This document shows, in pieces, positions 34,196 to 43,686 of a DNA stretch of 64,000 nucleotides. A program made the position numbers and the translations under genes. The notes beneath the pieces are model-generated. The model did no database searches. It had not been told where the DNA came from and was given only the letters and a program-made list of their open reading frames with translations. Within the stretch, counting starts at the first letter, position 1; each line of letters starts with the position of its first letter. Origin of the DNA: Kiloniella litopenaei (lineage in GTDB: Bacteria; Pseudomonadota; Alphaproteobacteria; Kiloniellales; Kiloniellaceae). Where the stretch lies: NCBI RefSeq assembly GCF_000982415.1, contig NZ_LANI01000009.1, positions 91,593 through 155,592 of the forward strand. Reading direction: 5' to 3'.

Positions 34196-35458
34196 TTATT
34201 CTGCGGGTTGCGCCACAGGTCTGTTTAAATCTTTATTTGACGGCGCCACAGACTGTACAGGTTTATTCCCTGTCTGTCGCCACGGGGATGATTTTACCCA
34301 TCCCATCAAATAGGCATAGCCAATCAGGATCGACATACCAGACAGATTGACAAGGCTTAGCCCCAAGGCATCGCGACCGATCTGATCCAATACAATTCCC
34401 CCGATCCAGGATAAGGTCATACCCAACAGGAAAACGGGCAAGGCCTGTTGTCCGCATTTGATCAAGGGTTTGAAATAACGATGCCTCAGGATCTGTTCCC
34501 GACCTTTCAACAAGGTAACGCAAATATAGGCCAGTGCTAAAAAGTGTAACCACCGTAGCAGGCCAAAATTGGTTTTCTTGAAACCAAGAATAAGTTCGGC
34601 GCGGATATCTTTCAGTTCAGGAATTGCGCGCATGATCGGCCAGTTACTGATCGGCACAAGGGCAAGTACAAAAATGATACAGGCAATAAGCAGCCACTTG
34701 TTTGGGGGTGGTGCCTTAATCCAACCCGCAGAGATGGCAAAGCCTGTGAAGAACAGTAACTGCCAGGTTAGTGGGTTAAAGAACCACGGGCGATCAGAAA
34801 AGGGTTCAGCCGGGAATTCCAGTTGCCACTGCCAACTTGCTGCATATAGAGCAATCGAAAAGGCAGGAACCAGATAAGGATGTACACGGGCAAGGAGGAT
34901 AACCACAGGCACCAGTGCCAGAACCCCGATATACATGGGCATGATATCAAAAAAGTTCGGCACATAAGTCAGGGTAAACAAGGCCCCAAGAGCTTCAGAC
35001 GTGTTATTGAAAAAATAGGTTAGATTCAATTTTCCAATATAGTTGAAATCAACAAAATAAGCCGTCGCAATGGCACAAACCGTTGCCAGAACAAAGAACA
35101 GACCAAGATGCGCCACATAAAGCTGTACACAGCGAATGACAATGCGCATCGTCCCCATAAAAAATCCGGACCTGCGGAATGTACCACCAAAAGCAATTGC
35201 CGCGGCAAATCCGGAACAGAAAACAAACATTTCAGCTGCATCGCTGGGGCCAAAACGTGCAGGAATAAACTTTGCCCAAAAGTTACCGGGCACATGCGCG
35301 ACAAAGATAATCAGCATCGCAACGCCCCGGAAAAAATCCAGCCGAGGATCTCGTTCTTTTTTTACAGCACCAATAACTTGGGCTGCATGCTCGATAGCTT
35401 GCGTCTCAGGTCTTAACTTATTGTTTGGGCTCAACTTATGTTCATTCACTTTGTTCAT
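34196..35458 (-). CDS. opgC: OpgC-type membrane succinyl/acyltransferase
   Basis: Start at ATG 35458 (MNKVNEHKLS) with GGAT 8 bp upstream; a GTG at 35488 is less likely. The 420-residue protein has a cytosolic N-terminus, then ERDPRLDFFRGVAMLIIFVAHVPGNFW, the OpgC/acyltransferase-3 start with the conserved His. About ten membrane helices follow. OpgC proteins add succinyl groups to osmoregulated periplasmic glucans. It is divergent from the opgD-opgH pair and upstream of the secreted esterase. Confidence 0.87.
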   Translation of the reverse strand: MNKVNEHKLSPNNKLRPETQAIEHAAQVIGAVKKERDPRLDFFRGVAMLIIFVAHVPGNFWAKFIPARFGPSDAAEMFVFCSGFAAAIAFGGTFRRSGFFMGTMRIVIRCVQLYVAHLGLFFVLATVCAIATAYFVDFNYIGKLNLTYFFNNTSEALGALFTLTYVPNFFDIMPMYIGVLALVPVVILLARVHPYLVPAFSIALYAASWQWQLEFPAEPFSDRPWFFNPLTWQLLFFTGFAISAGWIKAPPPNKWLLIACIIFVLALVPISNWPIMRAIPELKDIRAELILGFKKTNFGLLRWLHFLALAYICVTLLKGREQILRHRYFKPLIKCGQQALPVFLLGMTLSWIGGIVLDQIGRDALGLSLVNLSGMSILIGYAYLMGWVKSSPWRQTGNKPVQSVAPSNKDLNRPVAQPAE

Positions 35459-35762
35459 GCTTTTTATCCAGCACTCTTGATCAGGCACTCTTTCAGTACG
35501 ACCGATTCATTATTCGGAAAAGAGCTCTCTATAGTGAAAATGATACCTGATCAACCACAGGTACAGTAAACCCTGTTCGCGAACTTGTGATGAGGATTGT
35601 ATATCCCTTGACTATGGGAAAGCTTACAACAAACCAATCTGTTATGGAGAGATAGACATCATAATAAGGTAAAAAAAATGCAATGACACAGAAATACCCC
35701 TTGAAAAACCATTACATTTCAGCGACTTCCTCTGTATTAATTTGAACTTGAATCATTGCACA

Positions 35763-37328
35763 ATGAACCGTAGAAAATTTCTTCTCTCTTCCATAGCACT
35801 CTCGACCACCGGGTTAATTCCCGGCGTGATTTCGAGCCCTTTTGCCAATAATAATGTTGGTACTGAGGTTACGCGTTATGACGATGTCATACAAAAAGCA
35901 CAGATTTTATCAAAAACGGCCTATAGCAAGCCCGAAAGTACCATAAGTGACTTTTGGAAAAGCATGTCCGTCGAAGAATTTTCCAAGATATACTACAACC
36001 CAAACAAGCCGCTTTGGAATGACGGTGGGCCTTATCAGCTACAGTTTTTTCACCCCGGCGGCCCATGGTTCCACGATACGGTTGATATCAACCTGCAGGA
36101 AAACGGTAGGGAAAAGGACCAAACGATCCAGCCGGGCATGTTCTGGTACGAAGGCAAGCAACCTGCCCCATCCGATATGGAAGACCTGCATTTTGCCGGT
36201 TTCAGGGTACATCACCAACTCAACAGCGAATACTATGACGAGCTGATCTCGTTTCTGGGGTCCAACTATTTTCGCGTGTTGGGACAAGGACAACAATACG
36301 GCCTGTCGATCCGTGGACTGGCGATTGATACCGCAGAACCCACAGGGGAAGAATTCCCGCTTTTCAAAGAGTTCTGGATAGAAAAGCCGGAAAAAGACTC
36401 TGACGAGAAGAACCTCGTTATCATGGCATTGTTGGACAGCCCAAGTGTCACGGGTGCCTATCGTTTTACGATACAGCCGGGTAAAGACACTGTTGTTGAT
36501 GTTGATGTTTCACTCTTTGCCCGAAAGGATATCAACAAACTTGGCCTGGCACCCTTAACAAGCATGTTCCTTTTTGGTGAGAACACCAAAGGTCTGGATG
36601 ACTATAGACCCGAAGTACACGATTCCGATGGGCTTATGGTCTGTACATCTGCTGATGAATGGATCTGGCGACCTTTGGCCCGACGCAAGAACGTAACGAT
36701 TTCTGCTTTCGTAGGTGAAAATACGAATGGTTTTGGCCTTTCCCAACGTGATAGGGATTTTAATCATTACGGGGATCTGGAATCGCGATATCAAAAACGC
36801 CCGAGTATCTGGATTGAACCCAAGCAGAATTGGGGGCATGGCCATGTAGAACTGGTTGAAATCCCATCAGATCTGGAAACAACAGACAACATAGTCGCCT
36901 ATTGGGTTTCTGATAAACAAATGAAAGCAGGAAGCTCGTTAGAATACAGCTATCGATTGACCAGTTATCTGGAATCAACACAGTGGCCCCCGGCTGGAAA
37001 GTCCATGAGTACCCGTGAAGGTCCCGCTAACCGAGCAGGGTTTGCCTATGGTCACAGTGCCGAAGCACGCTTTTTTGCCGTGGAGTTCGAAAGTGATGAA
37101 CTAAGCAAACTTCCAGCTGATAGCCCTATTGAAGCTGTATTCAATTGTCAGGTTGGAAAAATATACGACGTAAAAGCGTTTAAGAATACAGAAAACAAGC
37201 TGTGGCGTGTCCAGTTCAATTTGGAACCGGAAAACGATCAACCTTGTGATTTACGCGGGTATCTGAAAATGGGTGATCGCGCCCTGACTGAAACCTGGAC
37301 TTATCTCTATACAACCAAATATGCCTAG
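35763..37328 (+). CDS. opgD: Periplasmic glucan biosynthesis protein, OpgD/OpgG family, Tat-exported
   Basis: Start at ATG 35763 (MNRRKFLLSSIALSTTG). The twin-arginine signal RRKFLLS points to Tat export, which favours OpgD over Sec-exported OpgG. The 521-residue protein shows family landmarks: YDDVIQKAQILSKTAY, FHPGGPWFHDTVDINL, GLAIDTAEPTGEEFPLFKEFWIEKP and the C-terminal beta domain. It works in the periplasm on the glucan backbone made by OpgH, which is encoded 15 bp downstream. Confidence 0.9.
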   Translation: MNRRKFLLSSIALSTTGLIPGVISSPFANNNVGTEVTRYDDVIQKAQILSKTAYSKPESTISDFWKSMSVEEFSKIYYNPNKPLWNDGGPYQLQFFHPGGPWFHDTVDINLQENGREKDQTIQPGMFWYEGKQPAPSDMEDLHFAGFRVHHQLNSEYYDELISFLGSNYFRVLGQGQQYGLSIRGLAIDTAEPTGEEFPLFKEFWIEKPEKDSDEKNLVIMALLDSPSVTGAYRFTIQPGKDTVVDVDVSLFARKDINKLGLAPLTSMFLFGENTKGLDDYRPEVHDSDGLMVCTSADEWIWRPLARRKNVTISAFVGENTNGFGLSQRDRDFNHYGDLESRYQKRPSIWIEPKQNWGHGHVELVEIPSDLETTDNIVAYWVSDKQMKAGSSLEYSYRLTSYLESTQWPPAGKSMSTREGPANRAGFAYGHSAEARFFAVEFESDELSKLPADSPIEAVFNCQVGKIYDVKAFKNTENKLWRVQFNLEPENDQPCDLRGYLKMGDRALTETWTYLYTTKYA

Positions 37329-37343
37329 GGCTGGATAAACTGA

Positions 37344-39188
37344 ATGAGCCATAAACCCAACAATTCATGCAAGATTGACGTCGCGAAAACCAAGCATCGT
37401 CGCAGATCTCTGCTTCTCTTGTTGCTCAGCCTGACTGTCGGTGCACTTAGCACAAACCTGGCTCTTAACCTGTTTGAAAACGGTTTGAGTTTGCTCGAAG
37501 GCATCTATGTTCTTCTTTCGACAATCGCCTTTCTTTGGATTAGCCAGTCATTCTGGACCTCCATTATCGGTTTTGTTATTTGTGCCCTTAGTAACAAGAG
37601 TGCTGCAAAAACCGTTTCACCCCTTGGCCAAAATCTGGACCCATCTGCGATGCCAAACGGCAAAGTTGCTGTGGTCATGCCAGCCTACAACGAAGACCCT
37701 GAGCTGGTTTTTCTGGGGATGGAACAGACATTGAGGTCTGTTCTGGCAACCGGGCATGGTAATTCGTTTGAATTCTTCCTTTTAAGCGACACCACAGATC
37801 TTTCCATTGCTGCACAGGAAGAAACACTGGCCCAGGAATTACTGCACCGCTATGCCTTGCAGGGAAAATTCCATTATCGCCGTCGGGAAAAAAACACACA
37901 TCGCAAAGTTGGCAACATCAAGGATTTTTGTGATCGTTGGGGAACATCTTTCGACTATATGATTGTGTTGGATGCAGACAGCATCATGTCAGGTGAAACA
38001 ATCCTGAACATGACCCGAATGATGGATAATAATCCCAACGCCGGATTGATACAGGTCCTCCCCCGTGCCATGGGGCAAAAGACCCTGTTTGGCCGCCTGA
38101 CACAGTTCAACATCCGATTGACAGGTGAGCTCTTCACAACGGGCCTTAGTTATTGGACCATGAATGATGGTAACTATTGGGGGCACAATGCGATCCTGCG
38201 GATTGCGCCTTTTATTGAACACTGTGAACTTCCCATCCTTTCAGGCAAAGGCCCCTTATCAGGCGAAATTCTAAGCCATGATTTTGTCGAAGCAGCCTTT
38301 TTACGCCGCGCAGGACTGGACGTCTGGATCTATCCAGAAGGCAAAGGAAGCTACGAACAGGTACCAACGAACATTCTTGACCACATCATAAGGGATCAAC
38401 GTTGGTGTCAGGGCAATTTCCAGCACATGCGCCTGGTATCGGAAAAGGGACTGAAAAAGGTCAGCCGTATTCACATGCTAATGGGCGCCATGAGCTACGG
38501 GTCCTCTTATCTGTGGATGATGCTGTTGTTGATGAGTGCCTTTCTGGTGACAGAGCGCACCATGCCGATCAGTCCGGTTATTCCCCTGCCCTATGAATGG
38601 TCAATGCTAACGCCTTATACAGCATCCCCCCTGACCTTGTTTATCATCGTAATGGGTATGCTGTTCATGCCCAAAATATTGGCACTTCTGCTCGCTTACC
38701 GGGAAGCATCTGCATATGGTGGTTTTATAAAACTCACTTTGAGTAGTATTCTGGAAATGCTTTTCTCTGCCGTTTCAGCGCCCGTCATTATGATATTCCA
38801 TGTTCGAATTATATCTGCATTACTTGTGGGTAAGACTGTTCAGTGGAACGCGCAAAGCCGAAGTGGACGCAATATTCCATGGAAAGAAGCCTTTAAACAG
38901 CATAGAGCGCATTTACTCGCCGCTGCTGTGCTTGGTTTTGTTTATCTAAATCAAGCACCGGAACTTCTGCTTTGGCTGGCGCCAATCTTGACCGGCCTTA
39001 TTTTGGGTGCCCCCTTGGCCGTTGCTTTTGGTCAGGAAAAGATCGGGCTGTTCCTTCAGCGCCACGGTATTCTTCTTATCCCGGAAGAAACCAGCCCCCC
39101 CGAGGAATTACCACGGATGTTTACCCGGGATATACAAGAAAGCTCGCCTTTTAGTTCACCAGAACTAGCCCCAAAAGCTGCTGAATAG
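37344..39188 (+). CDS. opgH: Glucan glucosyltransferase OpgH
   Basis: A 614-residue inner-membrane GT2 enzyme that makes the beta-glucan backbone from UDP-glucose and passes it to the periplasm. Two N-terminal membrane helices precede the catalytic domain (KVAVVMPAYNEDP, VLDADSIMSG as DxD, and the QxxRW motif in RDQRWCQGNFQHMRL). Several more helices lie at the C-terminus. It is shorter than the 847-residue E. coli protein, mainly at the ends, as in other alphaproteobacteria. It follows opgD by 15 bp and ends at a perfect terminator. Confidence 0.93.
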   Translation: MSHKPNNSCKIDVAKTKHRRRSLLLLLLSLTVGALSTNLALNLFENGLSLLEGIYVLLSTIAFLWISQSFWTSIIGFVICALSNKSAAKTVSPLGQNLDPSAMPNGKVAVVMPAYNEDPELVFLGMEQTLRSVLATGHGNSFEFFLLSDTTDLSIAAQEETLAQELLHRYALQGKFHYRRREKNTHRKVGNIKDFCDRWGTSFDYMIVLDADSIMSGETILNMTRMMDNNPNAGLIQVLPRAMGQKTLFGRLTQFNIRLTGELFTTGLSYWTMNDGNYWGHNAILRIAPFIEHCELPILSGKGPLSGEILSHDFVEAAFLRRAGLDVWIYPEGKGSYEQVPTNILDHIIRDQRWCQGNFQHMRLVSEKGLKKVSRIHMLMGAMSYGSSYLWMMLLLMSAFLVTERTMPISPVIPLPYEWSMLTPYTASPLTLFIIVMGMLFMPKILALLLAYREASAYGGFIKLTLSSILEMLFSAVSAPVIMIFHVRIISALLVGKTVQWNAQSRSGRNIPWKEAFKQHRAHLLAAAVLGFVYLNQAPELLLWLAPILTGLILGAPLAVAFGQEKIGLFLQRHGILLIPEETSPPEELPRMFTRDIQESSPFSSPELAPKAAE

Positions 39189-39206
39189 AATTCCTTTATT
39201 CCTCCC

Positions 39207-39250
39207 TAAACAAACAGCCCCGATTAATTTTAATCGGGGCTGTTTGTTTA
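39207..39250. terminator. Bidirectional terminator between opgH and the DMT gene
   Basis: A perfect 20-bp stem (39207-39226 with 39231-39250) with loop ATTT. A/T-rich ends on both sides of a GCCCCGAT core let it serve both convergent genes. Confidence 0.92.
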
Positions 39251-39267
39251 TTAATCAGATATTCAAT

Positions 39268-40167
39268 TCAAGTGGTCTTTAAATCCTTTTTCTTATCCTT
39301 GAGCGCAACAAAAACAGTTGCAAACAGGATAAAACAACCGGCGATATAAAAATTGTACCCCGGTATAATATTGAAGAAAAAGAAATCAGAGAAAACAGCA
39401 AATATCAGCGATAGATATTCAAACGTCGCCAGTTTTGATGCTTCACTGAATTGATAGCTCAGGGTCATCATAATATGTGCAATCCCGCCAGCAAGCCCGG
39501 AACCAATTAACAACATTAGCTGTGTGTTATCGGGGGTTGGCCATCCAAAGGGCAGAGTTGCCAATCCGGCAAGTGTGCAGGTCAAAGCAAAATACAAAGC
39601 AATGGCCCCAGCATTTTCGGTCAAAGCCAGACTGCGGATTTGAATTTTGGCAATCGCCGTAAATCCAGCCATGGCAAAACCCAGACCGACACCGATCAAA
39701 TATCCCTGATCAACATCAAAACCATTTAGTTGCGGCAAAATCAGCACCAACATGCCCGCGAAACCAAAAACAACACCGATCCAGCGTACCCCGGAAACAG
39801 CCTCTCCCAGGATCAGTCTCGCCAAGAGAACCGTCAGAATAGGTGCCAGGTATCCAATGATCGTGGCATCAGCAATTGGCAGATATTTCAACGACGCAAA
39901 TGAAGCAAACATTGCAATACAGCCAAAAAGACATCGTGCAACATGGCCCCCCGGACGTTTGGTTTTCAAACCGGATGGAAAATCACCCGTTAAAAAGAGG
40001 AAAACAACCAAAGGGATCAACGCAAAGGCACTTCGATAAAAAACTGTTTGTCCAACAGGGAAATCTGTTGCCAACATTTTGATAAAAAGAACCATAATCG
40101 TAAAAAATATTGTGGCACCAATTCGTAATGAAATGCCTTTGAAATCAGAACTCATTTTACTTTCCAA
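39268..40167 (-). CDS. DMT/EamA-family transporter
   Basis: A 299-residue protein with ten predicted helices and two EamA repeats (first ISLRIGATIFFTIMVLFIKML, second YLIGVGLGFAMAGFTAIAKIQ). It resembles the RhaT/RarD-like exporters often annotated as S-adenosylmethionine or metabolite transporters, without proof here. The start could also be the ATG at 40155 (MSSDFKG). A monocistronic gene, convergent with opgH. Confidence 0.9.
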   Translation of the reverse strand: MESKMSSDFKGISLRIGATIFFTIMVLFIKMLATDFPVGQTVFYRSAFALIPLVVFLFLTGDFPSGLKTKRPGGHVARCLFGCIAMFASFASLKYLPIADATIIGYLAPILTVLLARLILGEAVSGVRWIGVVFGFAGMLVLILPQLNGFDVDQGYLIGVGLGFAMAGFTAIAKIQIRSLALTENAGAIALYFALTCTLAGLATLPFGWPTPDNTQLMLLIGSGLAGGIAHIMMTLSYQFSEASKLATFEYLSLIFAVFSDFFFFNIIPGYNFYIAGCFILFATVFVALKDKKKDLKTT

Positions 40168-40213
40168 AGCCCGGTTTATCTGTCTTAAAAGTCAGATAAT
40201 TTAAAAAGTTAGG

Positions 40214-41125
40214 CTATTTTTCCAAGGATTGAAGGTAATCACGCAAGTGATCCCCCATAAGATTAAGAACTAAAACAGTGATTAAAACAGCAACCCCGGG
40301 AAAGATCATGACATGGGGTGCCGTCAACATGTAGGGTTTCCCGTCCAAAAGCATGGCCCCCCATTCCGCTTGGGGAGGTTGCACCCCAAACCCAAGAAAG
40401 CTCAAACCGGATATAGACAGGATTGTTCTGGACCAAGAACTGGTCCAGACAACAATAATACTCAATACAATGTTTGGAATATAGTGTCTTGTTAAAATCA
40501 GAAGATATGGAATTCTGTTTAACTTTGCCTGAAGAACATAGTCCCGTTGTTTTACATCATCTGTAAGTGCCCGAACCAAGCGCGCGAAACGCATCCAGCT
40601 TACAAGGATTAAGGCAATCACCATGTTTACAGTATTAGGCCCCAAAACACCCGTAACCACAATGGCAGCAATTAATTCGGGGAAAGCAAAAAAACTGTCC
40701 GTTACCCGCATGCAAAACCCATCGACAAATCGCCCCAGAGACCCAGCAAGCAATCCAACAATCGTGCCGATAACTGCCCCTGTGGTTGAGACAATCAATG
40801 CCAACCCCACAGACCACCCGGCACCGTAAAGAATACGGGTCGCAATATCACGTCCCATTTGATCGGTTCCAAACCAATTTTGCCAGCTCGGTGGGCTAAG
40901 ACGGTTTAGAAAATCTGTTTCAACGGGATCATAGGGCGTGAAAATAAAACCCAATAGAATGACCGCGGTTAAAAGAGCCAGCGAACAAAAGATCAAATAG
41001 TGCTTTTTCAAAACAATCCTTGTTTGAAATGAAAACGAAAGAATGCCTTTGAAAAAGGGCAAATGGTTAAATAAGGAAGTGTTCATAAAGTAGCTCAAAT
41101 AATTGTCTTTGCCTGAAAGTTCCAT
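40214..41125 (-). CDS. ABC permease, DppC/NikC type
   Basis: A 303-residue inner-membrane permease. The N-terminal OppC-like helix (HYLIFCSLALLTAVILLGFIF) and LSPPSWQNWFGTDQMGRDIATRILYG are followed by six-helix BPD_transp_1 topology and the EAA loop. The second permease of a five-gene importer, starting 26 bp after the DppB-like gene. An internal ATG at 41086 (MNTSLFNHL) is an alternative start. Confidence 0.92.
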   Translation of the reverse strand: MELSGKDNYLSYFMNTSLFNHLPFFKGILSFSFQTRIVLKKHYLIFCSLALLTAVILLGFIFTPYDPVETDFLNRLSPPSWQNWFGTDQMGRDIATRILYGAGWSVGLALIVSTTGAVIGTIVGLLAGSLGRFVDGFCMRVTDSFFAFPELIAAIVVTGVLGPNTVNMVIALILVSWMRFARLVRALTDDVKQRDYVLQAKLNRIPYLLILTRHYIPNIVLSIIVVWTSSWSRTILSISGLSFLGFGVQPPQAEWGAMLLDGKPYMLTAPHVMIFPGVAVLITVLVLNLMGDHLRDYLQSLEK

Positions 41126-41151
41126 TACCAGTGATTATCCACAACCAGTAA

Positions 41152-42105
41152 TTACCCTTGTCTGGAAACGGGGTTCATAACCCATTGGAAAATTTCAACA
41201 GCACTATTTATCGTGACATAGGTCACAGCAGAAAAAAGAACAACGCACTGAATAATCGGGAAGTCCCTACTCATTACCGAATGCACCAATAACGACCCGA
41301 TGCCACCACGGGCAAAGACCACCTCAACAATTACCGCCCCTTCTAACAGAAAAGCCAGCTCAAGCCCCAACATGGTTATAAAGGGAACAAAGGCATGCCG
41401 CACGATATGACGGCAGAACAGTTCTTTTGATCCAACCCCTCTTATTCTCAACCCCTTGAGAAACGGTGCCGTACTTGCCTCTAGCAAAAAAGATCGGATC
41501 AAACGAGTTTGTGATGCCAACACCCACAACCCAAGGGTTGCAGCAGGCAAAATAAGATGCTCCAGACTTCCTGTACCATAAGCAGGTAACAATTGAAGTT
41601 GCGCAGCAAATATCAATATAAAAATCAGGCCCAGCCAATAGGACGGAATTGCAGCGCCAACAGACGACAACGCAACAGCAAAACGATCAACAAAGCTTTT
41701 GGGCTTCCAAACGGATATCAACGCGAGCGGAATAGCAAGGGACATACCAACAAGCAAAGCTGAGAACGCCAATTCGAGTGTTTCGCCCAGTTGGCTGACA
41801 AAAATTTCACTAACAGGTTCCTGGGAAACGAGAGAAATACCAAAGTCCAGTTGAACAATAGCTTGAAGCCAGAGATAGAATTGTACCAACAATGGACGGT
41901 CGATGCCTGTCTCTTGCCTTATCTGCTCAACCAACTCGACAGAGGCACTTCCCTCACCAATATAACGGGCATTTGCAATGGCCAGCGCTTTGTCGCCCGG
42001 GGCATAGTAATACAGCAGGAATGTCAAAAACGAGACGCAAAAAAGAACGACAAGCAAGCTGGCAAACTTAATCATAGCAACACGCATAAAATTCGTCATC
42101 GTCAT
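41152..42105 (-). CDS. ABC permease, DppB/NikB type
   Basis: A 317-residue permease with the family N-terminus (MIKFASLLVVLFCVSFLTFLLYYYAPGD) followed by five more helices, and RQETGIDRPLLVQFYLWL in the first periplasmic region. It overlaps the upstream ATPase gene by 4 bp (ATGA), so it is translationally coupled. It forms the heterodimeric channel with the DppC-like protein. Confidence 0.92.
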   Translation of the reverse strand: MTMTNFMRVAMIKFASLLVVLFCVSFLTFLLYYYAPGDKALAIANARYIGEGSASVELVEQIRQETGIDRPLLVQFYLWLQAIVQLDFGISLVSQEPVSEIFVSQLGETLELAFSALLVGMSLAIPLALISVWKPKSFVDRFAVALSSVGAAIPSYWLGLIFILIFAAQLQLLPAYGTGSLEHLILPAATLGLWVLASQTRLIRSFLLEASTAPFLKGLRIRGVGSKELFCRHIVRHAFVPFITMLGLELAFLLEGAVIVEVVFARGGIGSLLVHSVMSRDFPIIQCVVLFSAVTYVTINSAVEIFQWVMNPVSRQG

Positions 42106-42884
42106 GCCGCCCGATTTTCTTTGGTTTTCTTTTGCGGTAATGATCCCAAAATATAAGCCGCTTTCAAAAGTTCTTGCCCATACGCACTTTCAGGCCCTTT
42201 GAAAAACAGACTTACATCTTGGTATTCTTCGACTTTTCCGTGATTAAGGAGCAAGATTTTATCTGCATAATGTCGTGCAAACCCCAAATCATGGGTAATA
42301 AAAATATAGCTCAATTCATTTTGTTTTTTTAATCTATCCAAAAGATGAGCTATCTGTTTTTGAATAATGGCATCCAACGCGCTGAGCGGTTCATCAAAAA
42401 ACAGGATATCGGGCTTGGCAACAATCGCTCTGGCGATACAAACACGTTGGGCTTGTCCCAGCGATATCTGTGACGGGTATCTGTTTTCGATCTCTTCGGG
42501 TAATTCCACATCTTTCAAGGCTTGCTTGATAGCTTGATCCAGCTCTGATGCCTTTAGAGACGACCTATAAAGACTTTCAGCAATAGATAGCTTAATTTTC
42601 TGGCGTGGATTTAAGGCGGCTATCGGATCCTGCATAACCATCTGGGTTGACGGCAAACCAGTTTGTGTCTTTTCTGGACTTTGATAAACCTGTCCATTGA
42701 GGCGAACACTTCCCAGAGACAGAGGCATCAACCCCAGAAGAGATCGCAACAATGTGGTTTTACCCGATCCACTTTCGCCTATGATACAAAGCGTTTCTCC
42801 GCGATTGAGGGTAAAATTGATATCCTCAAGAAGATTTTGATTTTGCATCTGTAGCGACAAGTTATTTACTTCAAGCATAGGCAT
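42102..42884 (-). CDS. ABC ATPase, DppF/NikE type
   Basis: A 260-residue ATPase: Walker A GESGSGKTTLLRS, Q-loop MVMQDPIAALNPR, signature ISLGQAQRVCIARAI (LGQAQ rather than LSGGQ), Walker B DILFFDEPLSALD, H-switch FITHDLG. It overlaps the preceding ATPase gene by 14 bp. It pairs with that ATPase to drive the importer. The altered signature sequence is a mild oddity, also known in some Nik/Opp ATPases. Confidence 0.92.
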   Translation of the reverse strand: MPMLEVNNLSLQMQNQNLLEDINFTLNRGETLCIIGESGSGKTTLLRSLLGLMPLSLGSVRLNGQVYQSPEKTQTGLPSTQMVMQDPIAALNPRQKIKLSIAESLYRSSLKASELDQAIKQALKDVELPEEIENRYPSQISLGQAQRVCIARAIVAKPDILFFDEPLSALDAIIQKQIAHLLDRLKKQNELSYIFITHDLGFARHYADKILLLNHGKVEEYQDVSLFFKGPESAYGQELLKAAYILGSLPQKKTKENRAA

Positions 42885-43686
42885 GCCCCCAATGACGATG
42901 CTTAACCAAATTTAACGTATAGGGATGTGAAGGCGAGGTCAGGATTTCATCCGTCGTTCCCACCTCTATTAACTTTCCCTTGGATAATACGGCAACACGA
43001 TCAGCAAACTGAGTTGCCAATGCCAAGTCATGGGTCACCATCAGTACAGAGATATTATTCTCTTTAGCCACCCTTGTTACTTCGACCAGGGCCTTTGCCG
43101 CAACTATTGGATCCAGCGCAGAGGTCGGCTCATCCAGTATAATGATTTTTGGCTTTGCGATCAGAGCAAAAGCCAACAGAAGCCGTTGCTGCATCCCCCG
43201 GCTCCATTGATGGGGATATTTGTTATCAAAGGCCTTTAGCTTTAGCTGGGATAATATGTTGTCGGCAAAGGCTTTTTCCTCCTCTGCCCCTTGTTCTTTA
43301 TGAGACAAAAATCCTTTTAAGGCTTTTGCCCCTCTTTTTGCTTGTCCCCATTGCCATTTCAAACGTTTGAGTGGGTCCAAACCGACACTGGGATTTTGAG
43401 GGACATAGGCAATGGAACTTTTAACCAAAGACCCATCCGCCTCATAACATGAAAGATCCTGTTGCTGGCCTTCAAACACAAGACAACCCGAGACATCAAA
43501 ATCAGAGTTTGTAACCCCCAACAAGCTCCTCAGCAGAGTGGTTTTCCCCGCGCCAGATTCCCCAACAATGGCAAGGGTTTCACCTGCGATTACATCCAGA
43601 TCAATACTGTCGATCAAAACCTGACCGCCATAGGTGACGGTCAGGCCTGATAACTCAACAAGAGGGGACGTCTTTTTACCCTTCAA
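42871..43686 (-). CDS. ABC ATPase, DppD/NikD type
   Basis: Start placed at TTG 43686, 7 bp after GGAG, overlapping the end of the binding-protein gene by 11 bp. An ATG at 43752 would overlap it by 77 bp and add residues unlike the family. The protein of about 271 residues has Walker A GESGAGKTTLLRS, Q-loop AYVPQNPSVGLDP, signature WSRGMQQRLLLAFAL (SRGMQ in place of SGGQ), Walker B IIILDEPTSALDP and H-switch MVTHDLALA. First ATPase of the five-gene importer. Confidence 0.9.
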   Translation of the reverse strand: MKGKKTSPLVELSGLTVTYGGQVLIDSIDLDVIAGETLAIVGESGAGKTTLLRSLLGVTNSDFDVSGCLVFEGQQQDLSCYEADGSLVKSSIAYVPQNPSVGLDPLKRLKWQWGQAKRGAKALKGFLSHKEQGAEEEKAFADNILSQLKLKAFDNKYPHQWSRGMQQRLLLAFALIAKPKIIILDEPTSALDPIVAAKALVEVTRVAKENNISVLMVTHDLALATQFADRVAVLSKGKLIEVGTTDEILTSPSHPYTLNLVKHRHWGHAYA

